A stretch of DNA of 33,797 nucleotides from Bacteroidales bacterium (GTDB lineage: Bacteria; Bacteroidota; Bacteroidia; Bacteroidales; JAGONC01): NCBI GenBank assembly GCA_023133655.1, contig JAGLWB010000199.1, positions 1 to 33,797 on the forward strand, in the 5' to 3' direction. The notes beneath the pieces were generated by a model. It searched no databases and was not told the DNA's origin. It saw nothing but the letters and a program-made list of their open reading frames with translations. A program made the translations under genes and the position numbers. Shown here piece by piece: positions 9,958-20,670 of the stretch; positions within the stretch are counted from its first letter, which is position 1; each line of letters opens with the position of its first letter.

Positions 9958-11199
9958 TCAAAAAGTGGATCGCATCGCTTTTACAGGATCAAGTTTTGCC
10001 GCTGAATAAGCGGGAATAAATCCAAAAACCAAACCAATAGACCCGGAAACAAGCATGGCGATGAGGATATTTTCACTGGTTAAGATCAAATCCATACCAA
10101 TAGCATCTTCGGCGAGTAATGCCCCAATAAACACCAGGCCCAACCCAATAATGCCACCAAAGAGTGAAAGAAAAACTGATTCAAAAACGAATTGTAAAAG
10201 AATGAAATAATTTTTTGCACCAAGCGATTTTTGTATGCCAATCTGACTGGTCCGTTCTTTCACAGAAACAAACATAATATTGGCAATACCAAAACCTCCG
10301 ACCAACAATGAAAAACCTCCGATAATCCATCCAACCAATGATATCACGGCAAATATATCTTCAATAAAGGAAGTTAACATACTGATCTCGTTTATATCAA
10401 AATTATTTTCTGCCTTAGGTTTCAGCTTTCGAATCGAACGCATAATTCCGGTCAGCTCATCTTTTAATGCGTCGACCGAAACATCAGGTAATGCTTTAAC
10501 CATGATTGTCATACCAACTTTTCTGACATCAACCATGGTCCTGGCCAGCTGGACAGGAATCAACACAACATCATCGTGTGAGTTGCCAAATCCATCAGAT
10601 CCTTCCTTTTTAATAATTCCAATCACCTCCAGCTTCCTGCCTATCACGTTGATTTTTCGTCCAATCGGGTTAAACCCTTCAAACAGGTTTTCGGCAATAT
10701 CATGTCCGATAATGGCTATAGGGTTACCCGCATGCGACTCAAGTGTTGTGAAGTACCGGCCATCACTTATTTCAAAATAGATAACCTTATCATAATCATG
10801 GGAAGCGGCTTGTACCGAAGCATTTTCAATATGATTGCTTTTAAATTTAACTGTTTTTCTTAACGAGAACATAATTGCTGCCGCTTCAGTAGTAGAACTC
10901 CTGCGCTGTATCTCTTTCAATTCGTTGACCGAAGGTTGTGGGCGGTTATAATATTTCCACCAGGGGGTATTAGCCGTGCCTATTAACGGCCATTTAGTAA
11001 TAAATACGATATCATCTCCCAATGATTCAAGGCTGTTCTTTAAAGAAATCTCCATCGAATCAAAAACAGTAAAGACTGAAATAATTGAAAAGATTCCGAT
11101 GGTTATGCCCAGTAATGATAAAATTGTTCGAATTTTATTGACAATAATAGCATTTATTGCAAACAAAAAACTCTCGATGACCAGTTTAATAAACAGCAT
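9958..11199 (-). CDS. ABC transporter permease (MacB/FtsX-like)
   Basis: N-terminal NKIRTILSLLGITIGIFSII, periplasmic MacB_PCD-like region, C-terminal FtsX domain (GGFGIANIMFVSVKERTSQIGIQKSLGAK). Confidence 0.9.
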   Translation of the reverse strand: MLFIKLVIESFLFAINAIIVNKIRTILSLLGITIGIFSIISVFTVFDSMEISLKNSLESLGDDIVFITKWPLIGTANTPWWKYYNRPQPSVNELKEIQRRSSTTEAAAIMFSLRKTVKFKSNHIENASVQAASHDYDKVIYFEISDGRYFTTLESHAGNPIAIIGHDIAENLFEGFNPIGRKINVIGRKLEVIGIIKKEGSDGFGNSHDDVVLIPVQLARTMVDVRKVGMTIMVKALPDVSVDALKDELTGIMRSIRKLKPKAENNFDINEISMLTSFIEDIFAVISLVGWIIGGFSLLVGGFGIANIMFVSVKERTSQIGIQKSLGAKNYFILLQFVFESVFLSLFGGIIGLGLVFIGALLAEDAIGMDLILTSENILIAMLVSGSIGLVFGFIPAYSAAKLDPVKAMRSTF

Positions 11200-11379
11200 A
11201 AATATGTACTAATTTTATCCTTTTCGTTAAATCATGTAAAACTACAACAAAAACTGAAAAATAAATAATGTAGCTTCTTTGTTTCTTGAATTGATTTTTA
11301 ATAAAATTGCAAAATGTAATTGCTAACGGGTAACAACCTCATTGATACTCCAACAAACACTTAGATAAAACTTAAACCT

Positions 11380-12906
11380 ATGACAGGTGATAAAAAAATT
11401 AAACGTGCACTTATTTCGGTTTACTATAAAGCTGGTCTTGATACAGTAGCAAAAACCCTGAATGAACTGGGTGTTCAAATCTACTCAACCGGAGGTACTC
11501 AACAATACATAAATGACCTGGGGATAGAGGTCACTGCTGTTGAATCAATTACCGGGTATCCGTCTATTCTCGGAGGACGTGTAAAAACATTGCATCCAAA
11601 AATTTTTGGGGGAATATTAAGTCGAAGAGAACACGCTAAGGATCGACAAGATATGCTTAACTATGAAATTCCTGGCATCGATTTAGTCATTGTCGACCTT
11701 TATCCATTTGAAGAAACAGTGGCCTCCACAAATGATGAAAATAAAATCGTTGAAAAAATTGACATCGGGGGTATATCACTGATTCGTGCGGCTGCAAAAA
11801 ACTATAATGATGTTTTAATCGTTCCTTCCTCTGGTTTGTATGGAACTTTATTAAATCTGCTAAAAGAAAAAAAGGGGGCTACTTCATTATCGGATCGGAA
11901 ATATTTTGCAACCGAGGCTTTTAATATTTCGTCTCATTACGATACCATGATCCTTCATCATTTTCATAAAGAGAGTGAAACTAATATTTTCAAAAAGAGT
12001 ATAATAACTTCGACCCCTCTTCGCTACGGTGAGAATCCGCATCAGGAGGGACTGTTTTATGGAAAACTGGAAGATGTTTTTAAACAGCTTCATGGGAAAG
12101 CTATTTCGTATAATAACTTAGGCGATCTGGATGCTGCCATTAACCTGATCGAAGAATTTGATGAGGTTACTTTTGCTATTTTAAAGCATAACAATGCTTG
12201 TGGGATTGCCAGCCGGCCACAGTTACTTGATGCATGGAAGGATGCTTTGGCTGGTGATCCGGTTTCAGCTTTTGGTGGGGTTTTGATTACCAATGATATT
12301 GTTGATCTGGTTACGGCTAATGAGATCAATAAACTGTTTTTCGAGATAATACTGGCACCGGGTTATGAAAAAAACGCCCTTGACCTGCTCAAGAGTAAGA
12401 AAAACAGGATTATCTTGCAAAAAAACTCTTACGTTTTTCAAGCAAAACAGTTTAAATCGGTACTTAATGGGGTAATAGAACAAGCAAAAGATATGAAAAC
12501 GGAGGGAGTAAAGGATTTAAAAGTAGTGACAACTGTTGCCCCGTCTGAAAAAGAAAAAGATGACCTGATTTTTGCCAATAAAATCGTGAAACATACAAAA
12601 TCGAACGCTATTGTTCTGGCAAAAAACAAACAACTGATTGCCAGTGGAGTGGGACAAACTTCCAGGGTTGATGCCTTGAAACAGGCTATAACAAAAGCTA
12701 CGTCATTTGGTTTCGATCTCAAGGGAACCGTAATGGCTTCCGATGCTTTTTTCCCATTTGCCGACTCAATTGAGATTGCTTATAATGCAGGCATCACAGC
12801 AGTTATTCAGCCAGGAGGATCGATAAGAGACCAGGAATCAATCGACTATGCTAATAAACAGCACATAGCAATGGTTTTTACAGGAATCAGACATTTTAAA
12901 CATTAA
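11380..12906 (+). CDS. purH: Bifunctional AICAR transformylase/IMP cyclohydrolase
   Basis: KIKRALISVYYKAGLD, STGGTQQYI, GGRVKTLHPKIFGGIL, LRYGENPHQ, KHNNACG, SDAFFPFADSIE, IQPGGSIRD. Confidence 0.96.
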   Translation: MTGDKKIKRALISVYYKAGLDTVAKTLNELGVQIYSTGGTQQYINDLGIEVTAVESITGYPSILGGRVKTLHPKIFGGILSRREHAKDRQDMLNYEIPGIDLVIVDLYPFEETVASTNDENKIVEKIDIGGISLIRAAAKNYNDVLIVPSSGLYGTLLNLLKEKKGATSLSDRKYFATEAFNISSHYDTMILHHFHKESETNIFKKSIITSTPLRYGENPHQEGLFYGKLEDVFKQLHGKAISYNNLGDLDAAINLIEEFDEVTFAILKHNNACGIASRPQLLDAWKDALAGDPVSAFGGVLITNDIVDLVTANEINKLFFEIILAPGYEKNALDLLKSKKNRIILQKNSYVFQAKQFKSVLNGVIEQAKDMKTEGVKDLKVVTTVAPSEKEKDDLIFANKIVKHTKSNAIVLAKNKQLIASGVGQTSRVDALKQAITKATSFGFDLKGTVMASDAFFPFADSIEIAYNAGITAVIQPGGSIRDQESIDYANKQHIAMVFTGIRHFKH

Positions 12907-12998
12907 TTACTGTTAATAATACACCAGATTAACGATCTTTGCATCATAATATTAATCAATCAACTCTGATTATAGGGTAGATATTATTTTTATTGAAT

Positions 12999-14021
12999 AT
13001 GGGATTATTTTCTTTTCTAACCAAAGAAATAGCCATTGACCTGGGAACAGCTAATACCATTATTATTTTTAACGACAAAGTAGTAGTTGATGAGCCCTCC
13101 ATTGTTGCTATTGAAAGAAACACAGGTAAGATCATTGCCGTTGGAAAAAAAGCCATGATGATGCATGGCAAAACACATGAAAATATTAAAACCATCAGGC
13201 CTCTTCGCGACGGTGTTATTGCTGATTTCCAGGCTACAGAATTTATGATCCGTGAGTTGATAAAAATGGTCGGTATTAAGTCTACTCTTTTCCCGCCGGC
13301 GTTAAAGATGGTGATATGTATACCCTCTGGAATTACAGAAGTGGAAGAGAGGGCTGTTAAAGACTCAGCTGAACAGGCCGGTGCAAAAGATGTACGACTC
13401 ATCCATGAACCAATGGCTGCAGCAATAGGTATCGGTATTGATGTACTGGAACCAACAGGTAACATGGTTATCGACATTGGAGGTGGCACAACAGAAATAG
13501 CGGTAATTGCCCTGGGTGGAATCGTTAATAGTAAATCGATAAGAATTGCCGGTGATGACCTGAGTCTTGACATCCAGGAATACATGCGAAAACAACATAA
13601 CATTAATATTGGGGAGCGGTCGTCAGAAAAAATTAAAATTGAAGTCGGATCTGCAATGACCGAAATTGACAACCCACCCGAAGATTATGCTGTTCACGGC
13701 AGGGATATGCTAACCGGAATTCCGAAAGAAATAACCGTTAATTACGCAGAAATAGCACAATGTCTCGATAAAACACTAGCCAAAATCGAAGCTGCTGTCC
13801 TAAACGCCCTGGAGATGACACCACCGGAGCTGTCAGCAGACATTTTCAGAACAGGTATATATCTTGCCGGTGGAGGGTCGTTGCTCAGGGGATTTGATAA
13901 ACGGTTACAACTAAAAACAAAGTTACCAATACATATTGCAGATGATCCACTTAGAGCCGTAGCTCGTGGAACAGGAATTGCCCTTAAGAACTTCAACAAA
14001 TTCCCGTTCCTGATCAAATAG
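12999..14021 (+). CDS. mreB: Rod shape-determining protein MreB
   Basis: EIAIDLGTANTIIIFNDKVVVDEPSIVA, IDIGGGTTEIAVIALGGIV, YLAGGGSLLRGFD. ATG at 12999 is preferred over TTG at 12993. Confidence 0.96.
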   Translation: MGLFSFLTKEIAIDLGTANTIIIFNDKVVVDEPSIVAIERNTGKIIAVGKKAMMMHGKTHENIKTIRPLRDGVIADFQATEFMIRELIKMVGIKSTLFPPALKMVICIPSGITEVEERAVKDSAEQAGAKDVRLIHEPMAAAIGIGIDVLEPTGNMVIDIGGGTTEIAVIALGGIVNSKSIRIAGDDLSLDIQEYMRKQHNINIGERSSEKIKIEVGSAMTEIDNPPEDYAVHGRDMLTGIPKEITVNYAEIAQCLDKTLAKIEAAVLNALEMTPPELSADIFRTGIYLAGGGSLLRGFDKRLQLKTKLPIHIADDPLRAVARGTGIALKNFNKFPFLIK

Positions 14022-14030
14022 GTCCGCTTC

Positions 14031-14861
14031 ATGAGAACTCTTTTCACTTTTCTATGGAAGCATTATTTTTTCTTTTTGTTCCTTATACTGGAAATCATTT
14101 CCTTTATATTTATCGTTAATCATTCTTACTACCAACGTGCAACCATCATTAGTTCTGCGAACGGAATATCCGGGTATGTATACAACACAGCTAACTCAAT
14201 CACCGGTTATTTCGGGCTAAAAAAAGCTAATGAGGGACTGGCAGAAGAGAATGCAAGACTTCGATCGCTCGAATCAGTTGTTTTGCTCGCTACCGACACG
14301 CTGCAACACTTCAGAAACGATAGCACACACAAACAACTATACCAATACATTTCTGCTAAAGTTATAAGTAATTCCACATCAAAAAGAAATAATTATCTCT
14401 TACTTAACAAGGGCCTGAGCCAGGGAGTTGGTAATGACATGGCTGTGATAACACCCAAAGGGGTGGTTGGAATTGTAAAAGATGTCTCTTTGAATTTTTC
14501 TTCCGTGCTTTCCGTTTTGCATAAACAAACACGTATCAGTGCTAAACTAAAGAAAAACAATCAGCTTGGTACCCTGATATGGCAGGGTACAAATTACCGG
14601 ATTGGAACACTGAAAGACATTCCGACTCACATACAATTAAATTTAGGTGATACTGTAATCACCAGTGGTTTTTCACACATCTTTCCTGAAGGGATACCCA
14701 TTGGGAGCATCAATGAATATTATATTGAAGGAGGCAACAATTTTTACACTATAAAACTGGATTTCTTTGTTGATATTAATAATCTTTCATATGTGATGGT
14801 GGTCAATAATCTGATGAAAAAAGAACAAGACTCGCTTGCCAAAAAGTCAATGATCGATTAA
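14031..14861 (+). CDS. mreC: Rod shape-determining protein MreC
   Basis: TM anchor, coiled coil, NNYLLLNKGLSQGVGNDMAVITPKGVVGIVKDV, SGFSHIFPEGIPIGSI. Directly after mreB. Confidence 0.93.
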   Translation: MRTLFTFLWKHYFFFLFLILEIISFIFIVNHSYYQRATIISSANGISGYVYNTANSITGYFGLKKANEGLAEENARLRSLESVVLLATDTLQHFRNDSTHKQLYQYISAKVISNSTSKRNNYLLLNKGLSQGVGNDMAVITPKGVVGIVKDVSLNFSSVLSVLHKQTRISAKLKKNNQLGTLIWQGTNYRIGTLKDIPTHIQLNLGDTVITSGFSHIFPEGIPIGSINEYYIEGGNNFYTIKLDFFVDINNLSYVMVVNNLMKKEQDSLAKKSMID

Positions 14862-14877
14862 TGCAGATAATATTATT

Positions 14878-15381
14878 ATGCTAAGCAAAAACATATTGCG
14901 CTTCATCATATTGTTATTGGTACAGGTACTTATTCTGAACCATATTCACTTCAGTGGATATATAAATCCTTACCTGTATGTATTATTCATCCTTTTATTA
15001 CCTTTTCAAACCCCTAAATGGTTATTGCTGGTGGCTTCTTTTTTAATGGGGCTGAGTGTTGATCTGTTCTCAAATACACCCGGCATGAATGCAGCAGCAT
15101 CAGTATTCATGGCCTATGTCAGGCCAGGGGTGATCAGGCTGCTTAAATCCGGGAAAAACTATGAAGCAGGTATGTCGCCAGGCATCCGTGATTTAGGTTT
15201 CCGGTGGTTTTTTTCTTATTCACTGATTCTTATATTAGCTCATCATTTTGTACTTTTTTACCTGGAGATTTTTCGAATGTCAGAATTCTTTACAACATTT
15301 TTCAGGGTTGTTTTAAGTACAATATTTACCCTGATCCTGGTCATAATAACTCAATACCTCTTCCATACCGGGAAAAGGTGA
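14878..15381 (+). CDS. mreD: Rod shape-determining protein MreD
   Basis: Small multi-TM protein with FLMGLSVDLFSNTPGMNAAASVFMAYVRP. Position after mreC. Confidence 0.88.
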   Translation: MLSKNILRFIILLLVQVLILNHIHFSGYINPYLYVLFILLLPFQTPKWLLLVASFLMGLSVDLFSNTPGMNAAASVFMAYVRPGVIRLLKSGKNYEAGMSPGIRDLGFRWFFSYSLILILAHHFVLFYLEIFRMSEFFTTFFRVVLSTIFTLILVIITQYLFHTGKR

Positions 15382-17181
15382 TCATTGCGACATTTTCTCC
15401 CATCCGATTTTTTTCATATTACGGTAAATAAAAAGGAGACAGAATATCCCGGCAGCAAAATAGAGAATTGCTGAGGTGTATTCTCTGAAAATAAGTTGGC
15501 CAATGCCAAAAAGCGTAAACATAACCATGCCACTCCCTGCTATCCAGTTAAAAAACAGATACCTATACCCTTTATCCGGTTTAACATCAGGCAATGTTGA
15601 AGCTATTTTTTCCCACCCCGGGCCGCCCGGATGTACCTTTTTGTAAAACTGCCGAAGCTTTTCATCATCAGTAGGCCTGGTCAGAAAAGTTACCGTTAAC
15701 CAAACAATCGTTGACCATGCAACAATGATAAGCAGGGTCACTTCAAAACTAATACCATAGTACCAAAGAAACGGATAAACTACATAAGGGGCCAGCATGG
15801 CCGCTATCTCCGACCAGGCATTGATCCTCCACCAGTACCACCTAAAAATAAGTACCAATCCAATACCTCCACTGCAAACCAGAACAAACTTCCAGGCGTC
15901 GCTTATCTTGTCAAATTGCGTGGTGACGATTAACGATAAAAACAGAAGCAGAAAGGTGGTAATCCTCGAAACTTTCACGTAATAACGTTCATCCCCATCC
16001 GGTTTAACAAAGGGCCTGAACAAGTCGTTTATGATATAAGATGTCCCCCATACTGTTTGTGAAGCAATGGTCGACATATAAGCAGCCAGGAATGCTGCCA
16101 TCAGTAAACCAAGCAGGCCTGAAGGCATTAAGTCGCGAATGACCATAACATAGGTAGCACCCTTATCCGGTTCATGAGGATACAATACCAGCGCTACCAA
16201 GGCTACAATAATCCAGGGCCATGGACGAAGCGCAAAATGAGCTATCTGGAACCACAATGTGGCCAACAGGGAATGTTTTTCGTTTTTTGCCGACATCATC
16301 CGCTGTGCAACATACCCCCCGCCCCCAGGTTCAGCACCAGGATACCAGCTTGCCCACCATTGAACACCGAGATAGGCAACAAATGCTGTAACACTTAGTC
16401 GTAAAACCCCTGAAACAGTACCTCCAACATCACTTTTGCCAACGTTGGGTGTATATTTAAAAATCCATTCCGGCAGTTGTTCCTTCAGCCCGGTTATTCC
16501 ACCAATGTCAGCAGCATTAACGGCATAAACTGCCAGGGCAATACACCCCGCCATGGCCATTAAAAATTGGAAAGAATCGGTCAACGACACTCCCCATAAC
16601 CCTGATAATGATGAATATATAGCAACAAATAACATAATACCCCCTACCATCAGTAAATGAGCGCTGAAAGTGATACCCAATAAGGTGATCTCTTCCAGCC
16701 CGAAAAACAGCAGATCAGGAAACATCACCTGCAAAATCTTTACCATGGCAAGGTTCACCCAGGAAATAACAACGATATTCATAATTATTCCGATATAAAC
16801 AGCCCTGAACCCCCGTAAAAAACTGGCTTCCCGGCCTGAATAACGAATCGCAACAAACTCACAGTCGGTAAGTATGCCTGCCCGTCTCCATAATTTAGCA
16901 AAGAAAAAAACAGTCAACATACCGCCAAAAAGCATATTCCACCACAACCAGTTTCCGGCAATTCCATTTTCAGCCACTAACTCCGTAACGGCTAATGGCG
17001 TATCAGCAGCAAAAGTGGTAGCTACCATGCTGGTTCCGGCAATGTACCAGGGTAGTTTTCTTCCGCTCAAAAAGAAATCTCCTGTACTGCGGCCGGCACG
17101 CTTCGCCATATAAATAGCAATAGAAATACTTACAAGGAAGTACAAACCGATGATAGACCAATCTAATCCGGATAAATGCAT
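15382..17181 (-). CDS. Sodium:solute symporter (SSS) family protein
   Basis: About 14 TM. DFFLSGRKLPWYIAGTSMVATTFAADTPLAVTELV, and LMAAFLAAYMSTIASQTVWGTSYIINDLFRPF typical of SSSF. Confidence 0.9.
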   Translation of the reverse strand: MHLSGLDWSIIGLYFLVSISIAIYMAKRAGRSTGDFFLSGRKLPWYIAGTSMVATTFAADTPLAVTELVAENGIAGNWLWWNMLFGGMLTVFFFAKLWRRAGILTDCEFVAIRYSGREASFLRGFRAVYIGIIMNIVVISWVNLAMVKILQVMFPDLLFFGLEEITLLGITFSAHLLMVGGIMLFVAIYSSLSGLWGVSLTDSFQFLMAMAGCIALAVYAVNAADIGGITGLKEQLPEWIFKYTPNVGKSDVGGTVSGVLRLSVTAFVAYLGVQWWASWYPGAEPGGGGYVAQRMMSAKNEKHSLLATLWFQIAHFALRPWPWIIVALVALVLYPHEPDKGATYVMVIRDLMPSGLLGLLMAAFLAAYMSTIASQTVWGTSYIINDLFRPFVKPDGDERYYVKVSRITTFLLLFLSLIVTTQFDKISDAWKFVLVCSGGIGLVLIFRWYWWRINAWSEIAAMLAPYVVYPFLWYYGISFEVTLLIIVAWSTIVWLTVTFLTRPTDDEKLRQFYKKVHPGGPGWEKIASTLPDVKPDKGYRYLFFNWIAGSGMVMFTLFGIGQLIFREYTSAILYFAAGIFCLLFIYRNMKKIGWEKMSQ

Positions 17182-17381
17182 AGGGGTATTAATTTTCAGA
17201 TTTCATTCACCTAACCTCATAGAAAAATCAAAAATAGGGTAATTTTTAAACCTAATCCTGTAATGGAATCCAAAATTTTAACAACTTTTTAACTTTAAAA
17301 CACCATAATATCTCCAAACCACCCCGTCAGAAATAAAAATAATACCTTATTATTGCAGCGAAAAACTCCAAAAACCTACTT

Positions 17382-18491
17382 ATGAAGAAGCTAATATCAT
17401 TAACTGTATTAATCGCCCTTCTTTCGTCATGTACCATGGAACAGGAAAAAGGATATGTAATCAATGGAAGTATTGAAGGAATATCCAATGGTAAAGTCTA
17501 TGTTGTGACACGGAAAGAGGGCGCGTGGGTGAACCTTGATTCGGCAACAATTGCCGAAGGCATATTTCAATTAAAAGGAAGTGTTGATTTCCCGGTTCTG
17601 TATTCACTACAGTTCGAAGGGATCAGAGGCGCTGTACCTGTTTTCTTTGAAAACGCCGACATATCTGTTACCGGCAAGGTGGAGGAATTGGGTGAAGCTA
17701 AAATTGTTGGGTCTGAAGCACAAGCTGAGTTTAATGCATATATGCAATCCATTGATAAAACCACTCAACAAAAATATGACATTTATGCGCTGTACAGGAA
17801 AGCAAAAGAGGCTGAAGATGCAGAACTTAGTAAATCCTTAGAAAAAGAAATGGACGATCTTGAAAAAGAAGAAAAAGAGTTCATTATTAATTATGCGATG
17901 GAAAACAATAAGAGTGTTGTATCTGCCTACCTCATCAGGCGAAATTCCTGGATGTTTGATCTGGAAGAGCTGGAAAGCCTCACAGATAACTTCGACCAAT
18001 CCCTCGATGCATCCGATTATGTCAGTGAATTAAAAGCCAGAGTCAAGATACTAACAAGAGTTGCTGTTGGAAAGCCTGCAGTCGGGTTCACCATGAACGA
18101 CACGTCAGGCAATCCTGTGTCGCTCTCTTCTTTTAAAGGCAAATACTTGCTGGTTGATTTCTGGGCCTACGGGTGCGCGCCCTGTCGTGCTGAAAACCCC
18201 AATGTTGTAGCCATGTATCAGCTGTTCAAGGACCAGGGGTTTGATGTTCTTGGTGTTTCATTCGACACAGAAAAAGAACAATGGATGGCGGCTATTCATG
18301 AGGATAACCTTACCTGGACTCACGTTTCGGACCTGCAAGGCTGGGGAAATGCTGCCGGGAAAATTTACGGGATAAATTCAATACCTTCAAATGTCTTATT
18401 AGACCCTGAACAGACCATCATTGCTAAAAACCTGAGGGGTGACGACCTGAATAAGAAACTTGAAGAAATTTTCAGGGATGACATCCCTTAG
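17382..18491 (+). CDS. TlpA-like thioredoxin-fold lipoprotein with N-terminal DUF4369-like domain
   Basis: Lipobox-like LSSC, DUF4369-like N-terminal region, C-terminal redoxin: LLVDFWAYGCAPCRAENPNV, YGINSIPSNVLLDP. Confidence 0.88.
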   Translation: MKKLISLTVLIALLSSCTMEQEKGYVINGSIEGISNGKVYVVTRKEGAWVNLDSATIAEGIFQLKGSVDFPVLYSLQFEGIRGAVPVFFENADISVTGKVEELGEAKIVGSEAQAEFNAYMQSIDKTTQQKYDIYALYRKAKEAEDAELSKSLEKEMDDLEKEEKEFIINYAMENNKSVVSAYLIRRNSWMFDLEELESLTDNFDQSLDASDYVSELKARVKILTRVAVGKPAVGFTMNDTSGNPVSLSSFKGKYLLVDFWAYGCAPCRAENPNVVAMYQLFKDQGFDVLGVSFDTEKEQWMAAIHEDNLTWTHVSDLQGWGNAAGKIYGINSIPSNVLLDPEQTIIAKNLRGDDLNKKLEEIFRDDIP

Positions 18492-18494
18492 AAT

Positions 18495-20651
18495 TTACTC
18501 GTGTATGGTCAATTCGTCAATTAGATTTTGTGCTCCTGCATATTTGTCAATTACAAACAGCACATAACGGATGTCAACGCTGATGGTCCGTTGTAGTTCC
18601 GGTTCAAAGGCAATATCGCCACTCATGGCTTCCCAGTTGCCATCAAAAGCAATACCAATCAGTTCTCCATCACCATTGATAACCGGACTTCCTGAATTAC
18701 CCCCGGTGATATCGTTATTGGTCAGAAAACAAACTATTAGCTTGCCATCTTCACCGTACCGGCCATAATCTTTGACATTATAGAGTTCTTTCAGCTTTTC
18801 AGATACAATAAACTCATCGTTGGATGGATCTTCTTTCTCCATCACCCCCGATAAATGTGTTACATAATCATAATGGACTGCATCGGCCGGAAAATAATCC
18901 AAAACCTCACCATAGGTTAGTCTCATGGTAAAATTTGCATCAGGGTAAAATACCTTATCAGGCATCATCTCCCTAAGGCCGGCAACATATAAACGTCTTG
19001 CTTTTTTCAGCTTATCCTTTGCTTCCTTTAGGCCTGTATTGAGGCCAATAAAAGCGCCATAAAATGACTGCGTGGTTTGATTAGCCAAATCTTTCTCAAA
19101 TTTCTTTGCGGAGGGTTTTGAAAGAAAAGCTTCAAATTTCTCTTTAGTGGCAAAAATGGATTTTTCAAAAACATCAGCGGCAAAAGCGTCAAAATCACCT
19201 TTGTGTTTTTTCATGATCAGTGTTTCGAAAATATCCGGCTGCTTTTCTTTTGGAACATAATCATACAACATTTTTAATCCGGCAGCATACAGCTTTTGTT
19301 CAGTAGCAGGATTATAATCTTTAAAATGCTGTTCGGCCTGAGCATAAAACGGCGCAAGTTGTTCTTCGGTAAAATCTTTATTTTGCAAAATAGCCTCCAG
19401 CCCCTTGGCCTTAATCGGGAAAAGCATTAATTGTGAAATAAAGAAAGGGCCCTGGTAGTACCAAAGTGACTCCTGGGATTTGCTATCTGAAAGGGTTTTA
19501 TATGCATCTGCGAAATCCTGCATAACCGAACCATACTTCTCTTTTCTGGCTGTATCAGCTTCCACCCATAACCTGAATTGGTCTTCAATAGCGTTTTTCT
19601 TATCATACACTTTCAGTCGCTTCAAGCCCCTGCTTTCGCCAATTTTATTTTTCCACATGTTAGATATCATAAAATATTTTGAGGCATATTGAATTCTCAC
19701 TATAGGATCTGCATCCATATCCACTTTCATTATATCCAATGCTATATCGCCAAGGTTAATAATGGCAGAATTGGTTTCGTTAAGCGTTTGTTCAACACCG
19801 TAAGAGGTTCTGTATCTATCGGTTCCTCCCGGATAGCCCCAAATCATAGCAAAATCTTCTTTGTGTACTCCTTTGAGAGAGATGGGAATATGATATTTAG
19901 CTTTTAAAGGGATGTTCTCTTCAGCATAGTCGGCAGGAGAACCGTCGGGGGCAGTATAAACCCGAAACATACTAAAATCTCCGCTATGACGTGGCCACAT
20001 CCAATTATCCGTATCGCCGCCAAATTTTCCTATTGATGAAGGAGGGGCGCCAACCAGGCGTACGTCCCTGAAAGTTTCATATACAAAAAGATAATACTCA
20101 TTGCCATTAAAAAAACTCCGGACCTGTGCATCATATTTATCCTCTTCAGCAGCTTCATCTTCTATTATACCGGATATTTTTTTTATTGCGTCCTTGCGCT
20201 CCGATTCCGACATTTCATCCGTTACTTCAGCCAGTACCTTTTCTGTTATATCTTCCATTCTGATAAAAAATGTTGCTAAAAGGCCTTCATTGGTTAATTC
20301 TTCTTCCCTGCTCATGGCCCAGAAACCATCTGTCAGGTAATCATGATCTATTGAGCTGTGTTTTTGTATAACATCATACCCACAATGATGATTTGTCAGC
20401 AACAAACCATCAGGTGAAACAACCTCAGCCGTACACATATTTCCAAAATTCACGATAGCATCTTTAAGACTGGAGTTGTTAATACTGTAAATCTCTTCGG
20501 CTGTCAGATTAAGGCCCATCTCCTGCATATCGGTATAGTTGAGCCTCTCAACAAAAATCGGCAGCCACATCCCCTCATCGGGTGGAGTAGTTGCATAATT
20601 ACTTAAGCTTATGGAAACAACCATAAGCGCTAACAAAAATATTCTTTTCAT
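18495..20651 (-). CDS. S46-family dipeptidyl-peptidase, DPP11-like
   Basis: Signal peptide, PDEGMWLP, LLLTNHHCGYDVIQKHSS, catalytic Ser in NDITGGNSGSPV, C-terminal AFDGNWEAMSGDIAFEPELQRTISVDIRYVLF. Confidence 0.92.
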   Translation of the reverse strand: MKRIFLLALMVVSISLSNYATTPPDEGMWLPIFVERLNYTDMQEMGLNLTAEEIYSINNSSLKDAIVNFGNMCTAEVVSPDGLLLTNHHCGYDVIQKHSSIDHDYLTDGFWAMSREEELTNEGLLATFFIRMEDITEKVLAEVTDEMSESERKDAIKKISGIIEDEAAEEDKYDAQVRSFFNGNEYYLFVYETFRDVRLVGAPPSSIGKFGGDTDNWMWPRHSGDFSMFRVYTAPDGSPADYAEENIPLKAKYHIPISLKGVHKEDFAMIWGYPGGTDRYRTSYGVEQTLNETNSAIINLGDIALDIMKVDMDADPIVRIQYASKYFMISNMWKNKIGESRGLKRLKVYDKKNAIEDQFRLWVEADTARKEKYGSVMQDFADAYKTLSDSKSQESLWYYQGPFFISQLMLFPIKAKGLEAILQNKDFTEEQLAPFYAQAEQHFKDYNPATEQKLYAAGLKMLYDYVPKEKQPDIFETLIMKKHKGDFDAFAADVFEKSIFATKEKFEAFLSKPSAKKFEKDLANQTTQSFYGAFIGLNTGLKEAKDKLKKARRLYVAGLREMMPDKVFYPDANFTMRLTYGEVLDYFPADAVHYDYVTHLSGVMEKEDPSNDEFIVSEKLKELYNVKDYGRYGEDGKLIVCFLTNNDITGGNSGSPVINGDGELIGIAFDGNWEAMSGDIAFEPELQRTISVDIRYVLFVIDKYAGAQNLIDELTIHE

Positions 20652-20670
20652 AGTGATCGTTTTAAGTTAA

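Noticed and set aside
10280-10780. 166-aa plus-strand ORF opposite the ABC permease
   Set aside because: Antisense shadow of a well-supported FtsX/MacB-like coding sequence.
12956-13672. 238-aa minus-strand ORF opposite mreB
   Set aside because: Low-complexity Ser/Ile-rich antisense shadow of a strongly conserved gene; no recognisable family.
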